Positions 9,287 through 17,967 of a DNA stretch of 64,000 bases are shown here, piece by piece. The DNA is from an uncultured Dokdonia sp. (GTDB taxonomy: Bacteria; Bacteroidota; Bacteroidia; Flavobacteriales; Flavobacteriaceae). Position 1 is the first letter of the stretch; the number at the start of each line of letters is the position of its first letter. The DNA lies in assembly GCF_947492815.1 (NCBI RefSeq), contig NZ_CANLOB010000024.1, positions 26,186-90,185 of the forward strand. Reading direction: 5' to 3'. Under the pieces are notes generated by a model that worked only from the letters and a program-made list of their open reading frames with translations, did no database searches and had not been told where the DNA came from. The translations under genes and the position numbers were made by a program.

Positions 9287-9374
9287 CTATATACTTACGA
9301 TATATTTATTACTATATATATATATATTTAGTACTATATTTACTATAATAAGTACACTATATACTTACGATATA
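9287..9374 (+). promoter_or_regulatory. AT-rich upstream region bounded by 18-bp direct repeats
   Basis: CTATATACTTACGATATA occurs at 9287-9304 and 9357-9374, flanking about 50 bp of TA-rich sequence. The second copy ends 2 bp before the ATG at 9377. Spacing and position suggest an operator or promoter repeat controlling the following gene; inference only. Confidence 0.5.
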
Positions 9375-9376
9375 AT

Positions 9377-10858
9377 ATGATACTATTTGATTTAATAAAT
9401 TCACTTTCCGCAGAAGATTATGAAAAATTCAAATCCTATGTACGTCGTAAAAACAAACGCGCAGACACCAAAAACTTGACATTACTTAAGTTATTAAGAC
9501 AATCGCAGCTTCCTACAGATATAGATTGTATCCTTTATGGAAAACCTTCTAAAAATGCATATCATGCCTTATGCAAACGACTTCAGGATAGCTTAATTGA
9601 TTTCATAGCGAGTCGTAGTCTAGAAACAGAAACTACCGAAGAATTTGATGTCCTAAAACATATACTTACCGCTAGAATTCTTTATGAACAAGGGATTTAT
9701 AAAGCAGCCAAAAAAACTCTTCAAAAAGCAAAAGCACTAGCAAAAACGCATGATTTATATAGCATGCTCTCTGAAATATATCATACACAAATACAGTACG
9801 CACATCTTCACCCAGACACACAACTCACCATATTAATTCAAGAATTTCAAAGCAATCAAAAGCTGCATCAACATCAAGAAAATCTCAACCTCGCCTATGC
9901 ATATATTAAAGATCGAATCTCCCAAACAAACAGTACCGTCACAGAAAATGTAAACCAACTACTAACAGATGCATTCCAAAAATTTAATATTGTCATTAAT
10001 GCATCACTTACATTCAAATCTTTATACCAATTATTAGAGATTATTAATACTGTAGCTAGATTAGAAAACAATTATGTGGATGCTTTGCCTTTTTTTGAAA
10101 AGGTATATCATGAGATCACTTCTAAGAAGACACTATCTAACAAGCATCTCTATTACCATCTTCACCTCTTATATTTTATGGCTAATGCATATTTCAGAAA
10201 TAGGCAATTTGAACGCGCCATAACATATCTTGATACGATGAAAGAACGTATGCAAGCAGAACGTGGTAAATACGAACTCCGCTTTCGCGAAAGCGAACTC
10301 CTCCTACGTACACTCACACTTAATTACACCGGAGATGGACTTCTAGCTATTGATGCACTAAACGCACATTTTGCAACCACAAAACAGAAACGCAAACCTT
10401 TCAATCCCGATCTTATTCTTGTACTTTGCATTTGTTTATTACAACAAGAACAACACAAACAAGCACTTAGTACTCTTAACAAACTAAAGCATAGTGTTAC
10501 TTGGTACACAGAAAAAATGGGAGAAGATTGGGTGATTAAACATGATTTAATGCGACTTATTACCCATATAGAATTAGAGCACATAGACCTTGTAGCATCA
10601 CTTTTAAAACGTTTTAAACGCAAATACAAACGGGTTATTCAACATGAAAGCAGATTGCACCACTTCTTAAAAACGTTAGAAATCATCTATAAATATCCTG
10701 AAGAAGTAAAAGATATACGCTTTCGCGAAAGCGTAAAAAAACTATTTACAACAGAAAATAAGGCAAAAGAAGACATCTTCATGGTAAGTTATTTTGCATG
10801 GATTCTTTCAAAAGTAACTCATAAACCATTATATCAAATCACATTAGATTTACTTTAA
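9377..10858 (+). CDS. Hypothetical helical-repeat (TPR-like) protein
   Basis: 493 aa, almost entirely alpha-helical with degenerate TPR-like pairs (LYEQGIYKAAKKTLQKAKALA, shown in part; FRNRQFERAITYLDTMKERM). No signal peptide, so cytoplasmic. No catalytic motif. It carries two in-frame copies of the HIP-like palindrome, both read as RFRES (10281 and 10719). Function unknown; the helical-repeat fold suggests protein-protein interaction. Confidence 0.7.
   Translation: MILFDLINSLSAEDYEKFKSYVRRKNKRADTKNLTLLKLLRQSQLPTDIDCILYGKPSKNAYHALCKRLQDSLIDFIASRSLETETTEEFDVLKHILTARILYEQGIYKAAKKTLQKAKALAKTHDLYSMLSEIYHTQIQYAHLHPDTQLTILIQEFQSNQKLHQHQENLNLAYAYIKDRISQTNSTVTENVNQLLTDAFQKFNIVINASLTFKSLYQLLEIINTVARLENNYVDALPFFEKVYHEITSKKTLSNKHLYYHLHLLYFMANAYFRNRQFERAITYLDTMKERMQAERGKYELRFRESELLLRTLTLNYTGDGLLAIDALNAHFATTKQKRKPFNPDLILVLCICLLQQEQHKQALSTLNKLKHSVTWYTEKMGEDWVIKHDLMRLITHIELEHIDLVASLLKRFKRKYKRVIQHESRLHHFLKTLEIIYKYPEEVKDIRFRESVKKLFTTENKAKEDIFMVSYFAWILSKVTHKPLYQITLDLL
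10280..10295. repeat. HIP-like palindrome, copy 2 (in CDS, RFRES)
   Basis: CGCTTTCGCGAAAGCG inside the helical-repeat protein gene, read as R-F-R-E-S. Confidence 0.95.
10716..10735. repeat. HIP-like palindrome, copy 3 (in CDS, RFRES)
   Basis: Full 20-bp TACGCTTTCGCGAAAGCGTA near the 3' end of the same gene, read as IRFRESVKK. Confidence 0.95.
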
Positions 10859-10945
10859 ATCGTGATTTTATAAATTGTCAATCTTTCAATTTTAGTCAGA
10901 AAAAAGTCTCTTAAATCAGGAAAATATGTTCTTTTTGTCATTTTC

Positions 10946-11040
10946 ATAAAAAACTCGTAATATTTCGACTGGGTTTAACAATACCTTCACAAAATTCCCT
11001 TCGAACTATACTTACCTTTTGACCCTTATAAAAAACTCGT
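10946..11040 (+). repeat. 13-bp direct repeats upstream of the metalloprotease
   Basis: ATAAAAAACTCGT at 10946-10958 and again at 11028-11040, the second copy ending 1 bp before the ATG at 11042. Possibly an operator pair; could be coincidence in AT-rich sequence. Confidence 0.4.
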
Positions 11041-11041
11041 T

Positions 11042-13534
11042 ATGCGTATAAAATTACATTTTCTGATACTTGCTTTTTTAGCAGTATCTGTTACAGGTTG
11101 TGCCGTCTTTCAGCCAAAGAAATCTAAAGCTACGGCTTCTGCAAAACCCAAATCTAAACCTAAAAAAGGGGAGATAAAACCTTATAAAAAGGTGATTACC
11201 AAAGATGCTAAAACTGATGAAGGTCTCTTTACAGTTCATAAAATAGATGATTCTTATTTCTATGAAATTCCAGATTCTCTTTTTGGAAGAGAAATGCTAA
11301 TGGTCACTCGTATTGCAAAAACAGCTACAGGAGTAGGCTTTGGTGGAGGTAAACAAAATACTTCTGTATTACGTTGGGAAGTAAAAGACAAAAAAGTACT
11401 ACTTCGTGTAGTATCTCATCAAATTTACGCAGCAGATTCATTACCTATCTCTGAAGCGGTAAAGAACAGTAACTTTGAACCTGTTTTATATGCCTTTGAC
11501 ATAAAAGCATATCACAAAGACACCGTAAATGATACTAGAAACACTGTAATTGATGCTTCAGAACTTTTCACAAAAGATGTAAAGCCATTAGGTCTACCTC
11601 AATTTAGAAGAAAAGGATATAAAGTAACACGTCTTGATGCGAAGCGTTCGTACATCGATACAATTCGTAGCTACCCAAGAAATATTGAAACAAGACATGT
11701 AAAAACATACAATGCATCTTCACCTCCTAGTAATAGTGCAACAGGATCGCTTTCTGTGATGATGAGTAACTCTATGATCTTACTTCCTGAAACACCTATG
11801 AAACGTCGTTATTTTGATCAGCGTGTAGGGTGGTTTGCAAGAGGTCAAACTGATTATGGGCAAGATGCTCAAAAAAGTAAAACAGTAAGGTATTTAGACA
11901 GATGGAGATTAGAAGTAAAAGATGAAGATCTTGCTAAGTTTAATAGAGGTGAACTTGTAGAGCCTAAAAAACAAATTGTTTATTATATAGACAGAGCAAC
12001 TCCTAAAAAATGGGTTCCATATATCAAGCAAGGTATCGAAGATTGGCAAGTTGCTTTTGAAGCAGCTGGATTCAAAAATGCAATTATCGCAAAAGATCCT
12101 CCTACACCAGAAGAAGATCCTGATTGGAGTCCAGAAGATGTACGTTATAGCGTAGTACGTTATTTAGCATCTCCTATTCCAAATGCAAATGGTCCTCACG
12201 TAAGTGATCCTAGATCAGGAGAAATTTTAGAAAGTGATATTAATTGGTATCATAATGTAATGACTTTATTACGTAACTGGTTCTTTGTGCAAACAGCTGC
12301 AATCAATCCAGATGCACAAAGCGTTGAGTTTAAAGATGAAGTAATGGGACGTTTAATTCGTTTTGTTTCTTCTCATGAGGTTGGACATACACTAGGACTT
12401 CCGCATAACATGGGAAGTAGTGTGGCATATCCTGTAGATAAATTACGTGATCCTGAATTCACAAAAAAATATGGAACAGCACCTTCTATTATGGATTATG
12501 CACGTTTTAATTATGTAGCACAACCAGGAGATGGAGATGTCGCATTGATGCCTAATATTGGTATTTATGACAAGTATGCTATCAAATGGGGATATAAGCC
12601 AATCTTAGACAAATCTGCAGAAGATGAAAAGCAGACACTAGATGGTTGGATATTAGCACATGCTGGTGATCCCATGTACCGTTTCGGAAGACAGCAATTT
12701 GGAGTTATTGATCCAAGTTCGCAAACGGAAGATTTAGGAGATGATGCAGTAAAAGCAAGTACATATGGTATTGCTAACTTAAAGCGTATTGTTCCTAATC
12801 TTATCAAATGGACTGGCGAAGATGGTAAAAACTATGATGATCTAGAAACTATGTATGGTCAAGTATTATCTCAGTACAATAGATATATGGGACATGTAAC
12901 GGCAAATATCGGAGGTGTTTATGAGTATTATAAAACCTATGATCAAGAAGGTGCTGTATATACACATGTAGATGCCAATAAACAAAAAGAAGCGCTAGCG
13001 TTTTTACACAAAGAATTATTTGAGACACCACAATGGCTTATTGATGAAAGTATTTTTGACAAAGTAGAAGCTGCGGGAAGTATAGAACGTATTCGTCGTT
13101 TCCAAACACGTACTCTCAATAATTTACTTGACTTTGGAAGAGTTGCGCGTATGCTAGAAAATGAAGCTTTAAATGGTACTGATGCATATACAACAATCGA
13201 TATGATGGAGGATGTACGCAATGGTCTTTTTAGCGAACTTAGAAATAGTAGAAAAATTGACATCTATCGTCGTAATTTACAAAGAGCTTATGTAGAACGT
13301 TTAGAAACATTAATGACTAAAGAACAAACACCTTTACGTGGTGCCTTTGCTCGTTTTTCTTCACGTACAAATATAGATGTAAGTCAAAGTGATATACGTG
13401 CTATTGTACGTGCAGAACTTAAAGACCTAAAACGCACGTTACAGAATAATACAGGTCGTATGAGAGATAAGATAAGTAGAATACATCTTATTGATTTAGT
13501 TGAACGTATAGATTTAATCTTAGACCCTAAATAG
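11042..13534 (+). CDS. Zinc-dependent metalloprotease lipoprotein (DUF5117/DUF5118 type)
   Basis: 830 aa. Lipoprotein signal peptide with VTGC lipobox, a basic Lys/Pro-rich linker, the DUF5118/5117-type beta region, then the metzincin-like catalytic motif HEVGHTLGLPH (HExxHxxGxxH) at about residue 450, with SIMDYARFNYVAQPGD following as the Met-turn region. The C-terminal domain is helical. This architecture and length fit the large Bacteroidetes zinc metalloproteases of the cell envelope. Substrate unknown. Monocistronic, with a strong terminator. Confidence 0.9.
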   Translation: MRIKLHFLILAFLAVSVTGCAVFQPKKSKATASAKPKSKPKKGEIKPYKKVITKDAKTDEGLFTVHKIDDSYFYEIPDSLFGREMLMVTRIAKTATGVGFGGGKQNTSVLRWEVKDKKVLLRVVSHQIYAADSLPISEAVKNSNFEPVLYAFDIKAYHKDTVNDTRNTVIDASELFTKDVKPLGLPQFRRKGYKVTRLDAKRSYIDTIRSYPRNIETRHVKTYNASSPPSNSATGSLSVMMSNSMILLPETPMKRRYFDQRVGWFARGQTDYGQDAQKSKTVRYLDRWRLEVKDEDLAKFNRGELVEPKKQIVYYIDRATPKKWVPYIKQGIEDWQVAFEAAGFKNAIIAKDPPTPEEDPDWSPEDVRYSVVRYLASPIPNANGPHVSDPRSGEILESDINWYHNVMTLLRNWFFVQTAAINPDAQSVEFKDEVMGRLIRFVSSHEVGHTLGLPHNMGSSVAYPVDKLRDPEFTKKYGTAPSIMDYARFNYVAQPGDGDVALMPNIGIYDKYAIKWGYKPILDKSAEDEKQTLDGWILAHAGDPMYRFGRQQFGVIDPSSQTEDLGDDAVKASTYGIANLKRIVPNLIKWTGEDGKNYDDLETMYGQVLSQYNRYMGHVTANIGGVYEYYKTYDQEGAVYTHVDANKQKEALAFLHKELFETPQWLIDESIFDKVEAAGSIERIRRFQTRTLNNLLDFGRVARMLENEALNGTDAYTTIDMMEDVRNGLFSELRNSRKIDIYRRNLQRAYVERLETLMTKEQTPLRGAFARFSSRTNIDVSQSDIRAIVRAELKDLKRTLQNNTGRMRDKISRIHLIDLVERIDLILDPK

Positions 13535-13556
13535 AAAATATCTTTTTATGATATGT

Positions 13557-13584
13557 AAAGCCCTCCAGATGGAGGGCTTTTTTA
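13557..13584 (+). terminator. Intrinsic terminator of the metalloprotease gene
   Basis: AAAGCCCTCCA / TGGAGGGCTTT, 11-bp perfect stem with a 2-nt loop and T-run, 22 bp after the stop. Confidence 0.9.
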
Positions 13585-13668
13585 TTAATAATATGTTAAT
13601 TATCTAGCCCTCTTTAAACCTTATAACAAACATATGGTCATAATAGCATAACAAAACATATTAGAAGA

Positions 13669-14082
13669 ATGAAACATATTTTAACAGCGATTGTTCTTTG
13701 CTTAACGATTACAGCTACAGCACAAAGAGGACAACATGAAAAGAGAGCGCAATTAAGCGCAGAACAACAAGCAACGCTACAAACAAAAAAAATGACACTT
13801 GCACTAGATTTAAGTGATCAACAAGCAAATAAGATCTATAATATACAACTAGAGCAAGCTAAAAAAAGAAAGGCATTTATAGCAGAACGAAAAAAAGAAG
13901 GTCGATCAGAATTAACAAAGGAACAGCGTTTTGAATTAAAAACAAGAAAACTGGATCATATGATCGCGATTCAAAAAGAAATGAAAACTATTTTAACCAC
14001 AGAGCAATTTGAAAAATGGCAAAAGCTGAAACATAAAAGCAAGCAAAAAAGAAAAAACAAGCACCACACCCGAAGAAGGTAA
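13669..14082 (+). CDS. Small secreted Spy/CpxP-like protein
   Basis: 137 aa. Signal peptide (MKHILTAIVLCLTITATAQ), then a highly charged, all-helical mature part: LSAEQQATLQTKKMTLALDLSDQQANKIYNIQ, given here in pieces as LSAEQQATLQTKKM and LDLSDQQANKIYNIQLEQ. This is the LTPxQ-type spacing of Spy/CpxP-like and DUF4890-like periplasmic proteins, often chaperones or metal/stress responders. The very basic C-terminus (KQKRKNKHHTRRR) is unusual. Assignment by pattern only. Confidence 0.7.
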   Translation: MKHILTAIVLCLTITATAQRGQHEKRAQLSAEQQATLQTKKMTLALDLSDQQANKIYNIQLEQAKKRKAFIAERKKEGRSELTKEQRFELKTRKLDHMIAIQKEMKTILTTEQFEKWQKLKHKSKQKRKNKHHTRRR

Positions 14083-14100
14083 CGCAGATGCTGTTTGGAT

Positions 14101-14137
14101 AAAGGAGAGATTTTAGAAAGTCTCTCCTTTTGTTTTT
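14101..14137 (+). terminator. Intrinsic terminator between Spy-like gene and hemL
   Basis: AAAGGAGAGA / TCTCTCCTTT, 10-bp perfect stem, 10-nt loop, then TGTTTTT. Lies between convergent genes. Confidence 0.85.
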
Positions 14138-14153
14138 AAATCTATTTGAGGTA

Positions 14154-15440
14154 TTACAAAGTACTTGCTACTTTCTGTACAGCACGTATGGTTGTATCTA
14201 AATCTTCATATGTCAAGGCATCTGTAATAAACCAAGTCTCATAAGCGCTAGGCGCAATGTAGATACCTTCTGCTAATAACCCGTGGAAAAACTTTTTAAA
14301 CGTGTCATTATCACCTAGTGCAGCTGTTTTAAAATCAACAACTTCATCTGCTGCAAAATGAACAGAGATCATAGACCCCACTCTATTAATAGTATGTATT
14401 ACATCCTGAGCATTTAGCGCTGCTTCAATCCCTTTATGTAGATATGCTGTCTTTTCTTCTAAGCGTTTAAAAAGACCTTCATTCGTATTGATCTCTGTAA
14501 GCATAGCCAAACCTGCTGCCATTGCCAATGGATTTCCGCTTAATGTTCCTGCCTGATATACTGGACCTAAAGGAGCCAAATGACTCATGATTTCGTCACG
14601 TGCAGCAAAAGCACCCACAGGTAAACCACCTCCGATCACTTTTCCAAAAGTTACAATATCTGCTGTCACACTCTTGAGTTCTTGAACACCTCCTTTAGCT
14701 AACCTAAAACCCGTCATTACCTCATCAAAGATGAGTAATGCATGATGTTGATCACACAAATCTCTCAATCCTTCTAAGAATCTATCTTTAGGAGGAATAC
14801 ACCCCATATTACCTGCTACAGGTTCTACGATAATGGCTGCAATCTGATTAGGATTTGCTTTAAAAAGCGCTTCTATTTGATCTATATTATTATAATCAGC
14901 TAGTAAAGTATCTTTAGCGGTACCTTCAGTAACGCCAGGACTATTAGGAGTTCCAAATGTAACAGCTCCACTACCAGCTTGAATTAAGAAAGAATCTGAA
15001 TGCCCATGATAACATCCTGAAAATTTTATAATCTTTTCTCTATTTGTGAAACCTCTGGCGAGACGTATCGCACTCATACAAGCTTCGGTTCCGCTGTTTA
15101 CGAAGCGTATTTTATCAATACCTGGCACCATATCTATAGCCAGTTTAGCGATTTCTGTTTCAATCTCTGTAGGCATCCCAAAAGAGGTTCCTTTTTGAGC
15201 CTTAGCCACTACGGCATCTACAACAGGTTGATAGGCATGTCCTAATAGCATAGGCCCCCAAGAATTAATATAATCTATAAGTCTTCTACCATCTTCATCA
15301 TAGAGATAGGCTCCTTTTGCTTCTTTTACAAAAATAGGGTCACCGCCTACAGATTTAAATGCTCTTACAGGGCTATTAACACCTCCTGGAATAACCTTTT
15401 GCGCTTCTACAAATAATGCGCTACTTCTTTTATATATCAT
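14154..15440 (-). CDS. hemL: Glutamate-1-semialdehyde 2,1-aminomutase (HemL)
   Basis: 428 aa, the usual length. Converts glutamate-1-semialdehyde to 5-aminolevulinate in the C5 haem pathway. PLP-dependent class III fold: start AQKVIPGGVNSPVRAFKSVG, FVNSGTEACMSAIRLARG (phosphate-binding region), CYHGHSDSFL, FDEVMTGFRLA, and the Schiff-base lysine in TFGKVIGGGLPVGAF (about residue 265). Downstream member of a minus-strand run with the glucosaminidase gene (3 bp apart). Confidence 0.97.
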   Translation of the reverse strand: MIYKRSSALFVEAQKVIPGGVNSPVRAFKSVGGDPIFVKEAKGAYLYDEDGRRLIDYINSWGPMLLGHAYQPVVDAVVAKAQKGTSFGMPTEIETEIAKLAIDMVPGIDKIRFVNSGTEACMSAIRLARGFTNREKIIKFSGCYHGHSDSFLIQAGSGAVTFGTPNSPGVTEGTAKDTLLADYNNIDQIEALFKANPNQIAAIIVEPVAGNMGCIPPKDRFLEGLRDLCDQHHALLIFDEVMTGFRLAKGGVQELKSVTADIVTFGKVIGGGLPVGAFAARDEIMSHLAPLGPVYQAGTLSGNPLAMAAGLAMLTEINTNEGLFKRLEEKTAYLHKGIEAALNAQDVIHTINRVGSMISVHFAADEVVDFKTAALGDNDTFKKFFHGLLAEGIYIAPSAYETWFITDALTYEDLDTTIRAVQKVASTL

Positions 15441-15443
15441 GAA

Positions 15444-16259
15444 TTAATTTCCTCTATCAAATGGTTCTACATACAATACTTGTCCTACAAAAATCTCATT
15501 GCTCTCAAGTCCGTTGAATTTTTTAAGATCTTCAACTGTAACCCTGTACTTTTTAGCAATACGATATAATGTTTCTCCTTTTTCTACTGTATGCTGATTT
15601 TTTCTATCAACTACTTTCTTGTAATCTTTTTCTTTTTTACCAAGTACTTCCCCATCATATTGATATAATTTATAGCGCTCAATAAGTGATATTAATTTAT
15701 CAGGATATTTTTTATCTGTAGCATATCCAGCTGCTCGCAGTCCTTTTGCCCAGCCCTTATAATCATCTTTAGGTAATTTAAAAAGGCTAGAATATCGCCC
15801 CCTATTAGATAAGAATAAAGAGTGATCTCTAAATGAAAACTTAGCTAAGCTATACTTTCTAAAACACTCTCCTTTTTCATCATCATCATGGTACACTCTT
15901 GCTCCTTTCCAATCATGACATTTGATACCAAAATGGTTATTTGCTTTTCTCACCAACTCTCCATCTCCTGCTCCAGACTCTAAAATTCCCTGAGCTAATG
16001 TTATACTTGCAGGTATTCCATACTGACGCATCTCTTCTTGAGCAATCGACACATAGGTTTCTATATAACCGTTTACTCCTGTTTTAGGAACCGGATTTAC
16101 TACTTTCTCTTCTTTTTCAGAAGGCGTCTCTTTAGGCGAGGTTGTTACACGTTCTTTTCGTTCTTTTTTAGGAGTAACTTTACGAGTTGTTCTTTTTGAA
16201 GATCCACAACTCCCAAGTACAAATCCAATTAAAAACAAAAGTGCTATTCGTCTTATCAT
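15444..16259 (-). CDS. Lipoprotein glucosaminidase with LysM domain
   Basis: 271 aa. Lipobox GFVLGSC, a Lys/Glu/Pro linker, then a glucosaminidase (FlgJ/AtlA-like) domain: PASITLAQGILESGAGDGEL with the catalytic Glu in ILESG, NNHFGIKCHDWKG and YSSLFKLPKDDYKGWAKGL. A C-terminal LysM (HTVEKGETLYRIAKKYRVTV, then DLKKFNGL) binds peptidoglycan. Likely a cell-wall hydrolase anchored in the outer membrane. Between hemL and the desulfhydrase-like gene with 3-bp gaps, so one operon. Confidence 0.92.
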   Translation of the reverse strand: MIRRIALLFLIGFVLGSCGSSKRTTRKVTPKKERKERVTTSPKETPSEKEEKVVNPVPKTGVNGYIETYVSIAQEEMRQYGIPASITLAQGILESGAGDGELVRKANNHFGIKCHDWKGARVYHDDDEKGECFRKYSLAKFSFRDHSLFLSNRGRYSSLFKLPKDDYKGWAKGLRAAGYATDKKYPDKLISLIERYKLYQYDGEVLGKKEKDYKKVVDRKNQHTVEKGETLYRIAKKYRVTVEDLKKFNGLESNEIFVGQVLYVEPFDRGN

Positions 16260-16262
16260 TTT

Positions 16263-17174
16263 CTATATATCTATCGTTTGAAGTCCTTTTTTTTCTAATC
16301 TTTTATTGATTCCTTCCACTCCCTGAAGACCTCCCGTATGGATTGCTAAAATACGGGAATTTTGCGGGAAATATCCTTGTGAAATGAGGTCAAAAATTCC
16401 GTACATCATTTTTCCTGTATAGATAGGATCTAATACTATATTGTATGATTTTTTAAATTCATTCATAAAACGTACAAGCTCATCTGTAACTTTAGCATAT
16501 CCCCCAAAATGACACGTCTGTACTAGCTGCCAATTCTTTTTCTTTACAACACTTTGTATTTCATCTTCCAAAAAATTGCCTTTTAATGCTGGAAATCCAA
16601 GTATTTTTTGAGAAGAGTCAGACGCATTTATAATTCCTGATATCGTTCCTCCTGTTCCTACGGCACAACATATATAATCAAATGAAAGGTCTGAAGGTGT
16701 TAGTATTTCTTCACATCCTTTTATAGCTAGCTCATTAGTTCCTCCTTCTGGCAAGATATATGCATCTGGATATTCTTTTTTGAGTGCATCTAAAAACTGT
16801 TGTTCTTCTTTTTGTTTATATGCCGTTCTGGAAATAAACTTAAGCTTCATTCCGAAAGAAACTGCCCGTGCTAATGTTTTATTTTCTGATAGTGTTTTTT
16901 CGACATCTTTCCCAAGTTCATCTCCTCGTATAATTCCTATGGTATCAAAATTATATCTTTTTCCTGCTACTGCAGTTGCCGCTATATGATTTGAATATGC
17001 CCCTCCAAAAGTAAGTAGGGTTTTATAATTATTTGCTTTCGCGAAAGCGATATTATATTTAAGTTTTCTGTATTTATTACCTGAAATATAAGGATGAATC
17101 AGGTCTTCCCTTTTAATGGACAAACGTATGGTATTAGAAAGAGGTATACCTTGATTTTGAGTTGTTTCAATCAC
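16263..17174 (-). CDS. PLP enzyme, ACC deaminase / D-cysteine desulfhydrase family
   Basis: 303 aa. Tryptophan-synthase-beta-fold PLP enzyme: SIKREDLIHPYISGNKYRKLKYN has the PLP Lys in SGNKYRKLKY, followed by TFGGAYSNHIAATA (substrate/phosphate loop) and CCAVGTGGTISGI (glycine-rich phosphate-binding loop). The family includes ACC deaminase and D-cysteine desulfhydrase; substrate cannot be settled by eye. An in-frame palindrome copy (AFAKAN) lies near the N-terminus. Overlap-free operon with the glucosaminidase gene. Confidence 0.88.
   Translation of the reverse strand: MIETTQNQGIPLSNTIRLSIKREDLIHPYISGNKYRKLKYNIAFAKANNYKTLLTFGGAYSNHIAATAVAGKRYNFDTIGIIRGDELGKDVEKTLSENKTLARAVSFGMKLKFISRTAYKQKEEQQFLDALKKEYPDAYILPEGGTNELAIKGCEEILTPSDLSFDYICCAVGTGGTISGIINASDSSQKILGFPALKGNFLEDEIQSVVKKKNWQLVQTCHFGGYAKVTDELVRFMNEFKKSYNIVLDPIYTGKMMYGIFDLISQGYFPQNSRILAIHTGGLQGVEGINKRLEKKGLQTIDI
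17035..17048. repeat. HIP-like palindrome, copy 4 (in CDS, AFAKA)
   Basis: Core GCTTTCGCGAAAGC in the desulfhydrase-like gene, read as A-F-A-K-A. Confidence 0.95.
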
Positions 17175-17210
17175 TATTTTCCAATTAAATATACGTATAT
17201 GTAGTACTTC

Positions 17211-17537
17211 TCATAAATATTTAATAAAAGCCCAGCTCGATCTATTTTTTAAATAATTGAGATTACTTTCATTCCTATAAGCCTCTCTTTCAAAAGAAAT
17301 ATTACTATATGCTTTATAGCTATTTCTATAATATATATATCGTATTACATACTCTGTTATATACCAAATAAAAAAAGGTAGCACTAGCATTTCTAGCTGT
17401 TGACGTAGGTGAATACGCTCATGATTTATAAAGACGAAATCATCTTTTAATTCCTTGCGTTTCATAATAATAAAAGGCCATAATGTAAGACCTACAAAAC
17501 GCTTTCTTAATAGGTATTTGTTTACAATGAAAAACAC
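17211..17537 (-). CDS. Small membrane protein with HExxH (M56-like fragment)
   Basis: 108 aa. Contains FINHERIHLRQQLEML with a HExxH zinc-binding motif, followed by a hydrophobic segment (LVLPFFIWYITEYVIRYIYY) and SFEREAYRNE. The H-E-x-x-H plus downstream E-R-E-A resembles the active-site region of BlaR1/M56-type membrane metallopeptidases, but the protein is far shorter. Could be a free-standing minimal form. Function unknown. Confidence 0.65.
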   Translation of the reverse strand: MFFIVNKYLLRKRFVGLTLWPFIIMKRKELKDDFVFINHERIHLRQQLEMLVLPFFIWYITEYVIRYIYYRNSYKAYSNISFEREAYRNESNLNYLKNRSSWAFIKYL

Positions 17538-17643
17538 ACTTCAAAAGTAAGCTATAATCTTAGCAATCAAACCAAATACTATAGTAATTATCTACCAAGC
17601 TATTAACAATATAATATAAATAGTAATCATCATACAGTCTTAG

Positions 17644-17651
17644 TATATTTG
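17644..17651 (+). promoter_or_regulatory. -7 box TATATTTG of the DUF5522 gene
   Basis: Exact TAnnTTTG Bacteroidetes -7 element 19 bp upstream of the ATG at 17670. Confidence 0.55.
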
Positions 17652-17669
17652 TAGTATTAAAAAATTACA

Positions 17670-17840
17670 ATGTCTTTTACCCGAAAACGAATTCCTCTTG
17701 AAGAAGGAGATTATTACCTTACTCCAGAAGGATATAAGTGCTTTACTGAGCAATATCATCTAAAACGTGGATATTGTTGTGAAAGCGGTTGTAGACATTG
17801 CCCATATGGGTTTGATAAAAAAACAAATACACAATCCTAA
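17670..17840 (+). CDS. DUF5522 family small Cys-rich protein
   Basis: 56 aa, start ATG 17670, stop 17838-17840. The peptide has GDYYLTPEGYKCFTEQYHLK and then GYCCESGCRHCPYGF, the hallmark CC-x3-C-x2-CPYGF signature of DUF5522, suggestive of metal or cluster binding. No function is established for the family. Confidence 0.85.
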   Translation: MSFTRKRIPLEEGDYYLTPEGYKCFTEQYHLKRGYCCESGCRHCPYGFDKKTNTQS

Positions 17841-17967
17841 AAATGGACACTAAGATCGTATCATATCGCACTTGTATTTCTACGATCCATCATAGGGCTA
17901 ATATGCGTTATCCCTGATTTTTAAAATATACTTCAATTAAAATCAGTATCATTTTAAAAATTAGCAC

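Noticed and set aside
9287..9374. CRISPR-like array
   Set aside because: Only two repeat units with AT-rich spacer; no cas genes in the window.
17399..17416. GCTGTTGACGTA as an ATACG half site
   Set aside because: No left arm, inside a coding sequence and no -7 box at the required spacing.
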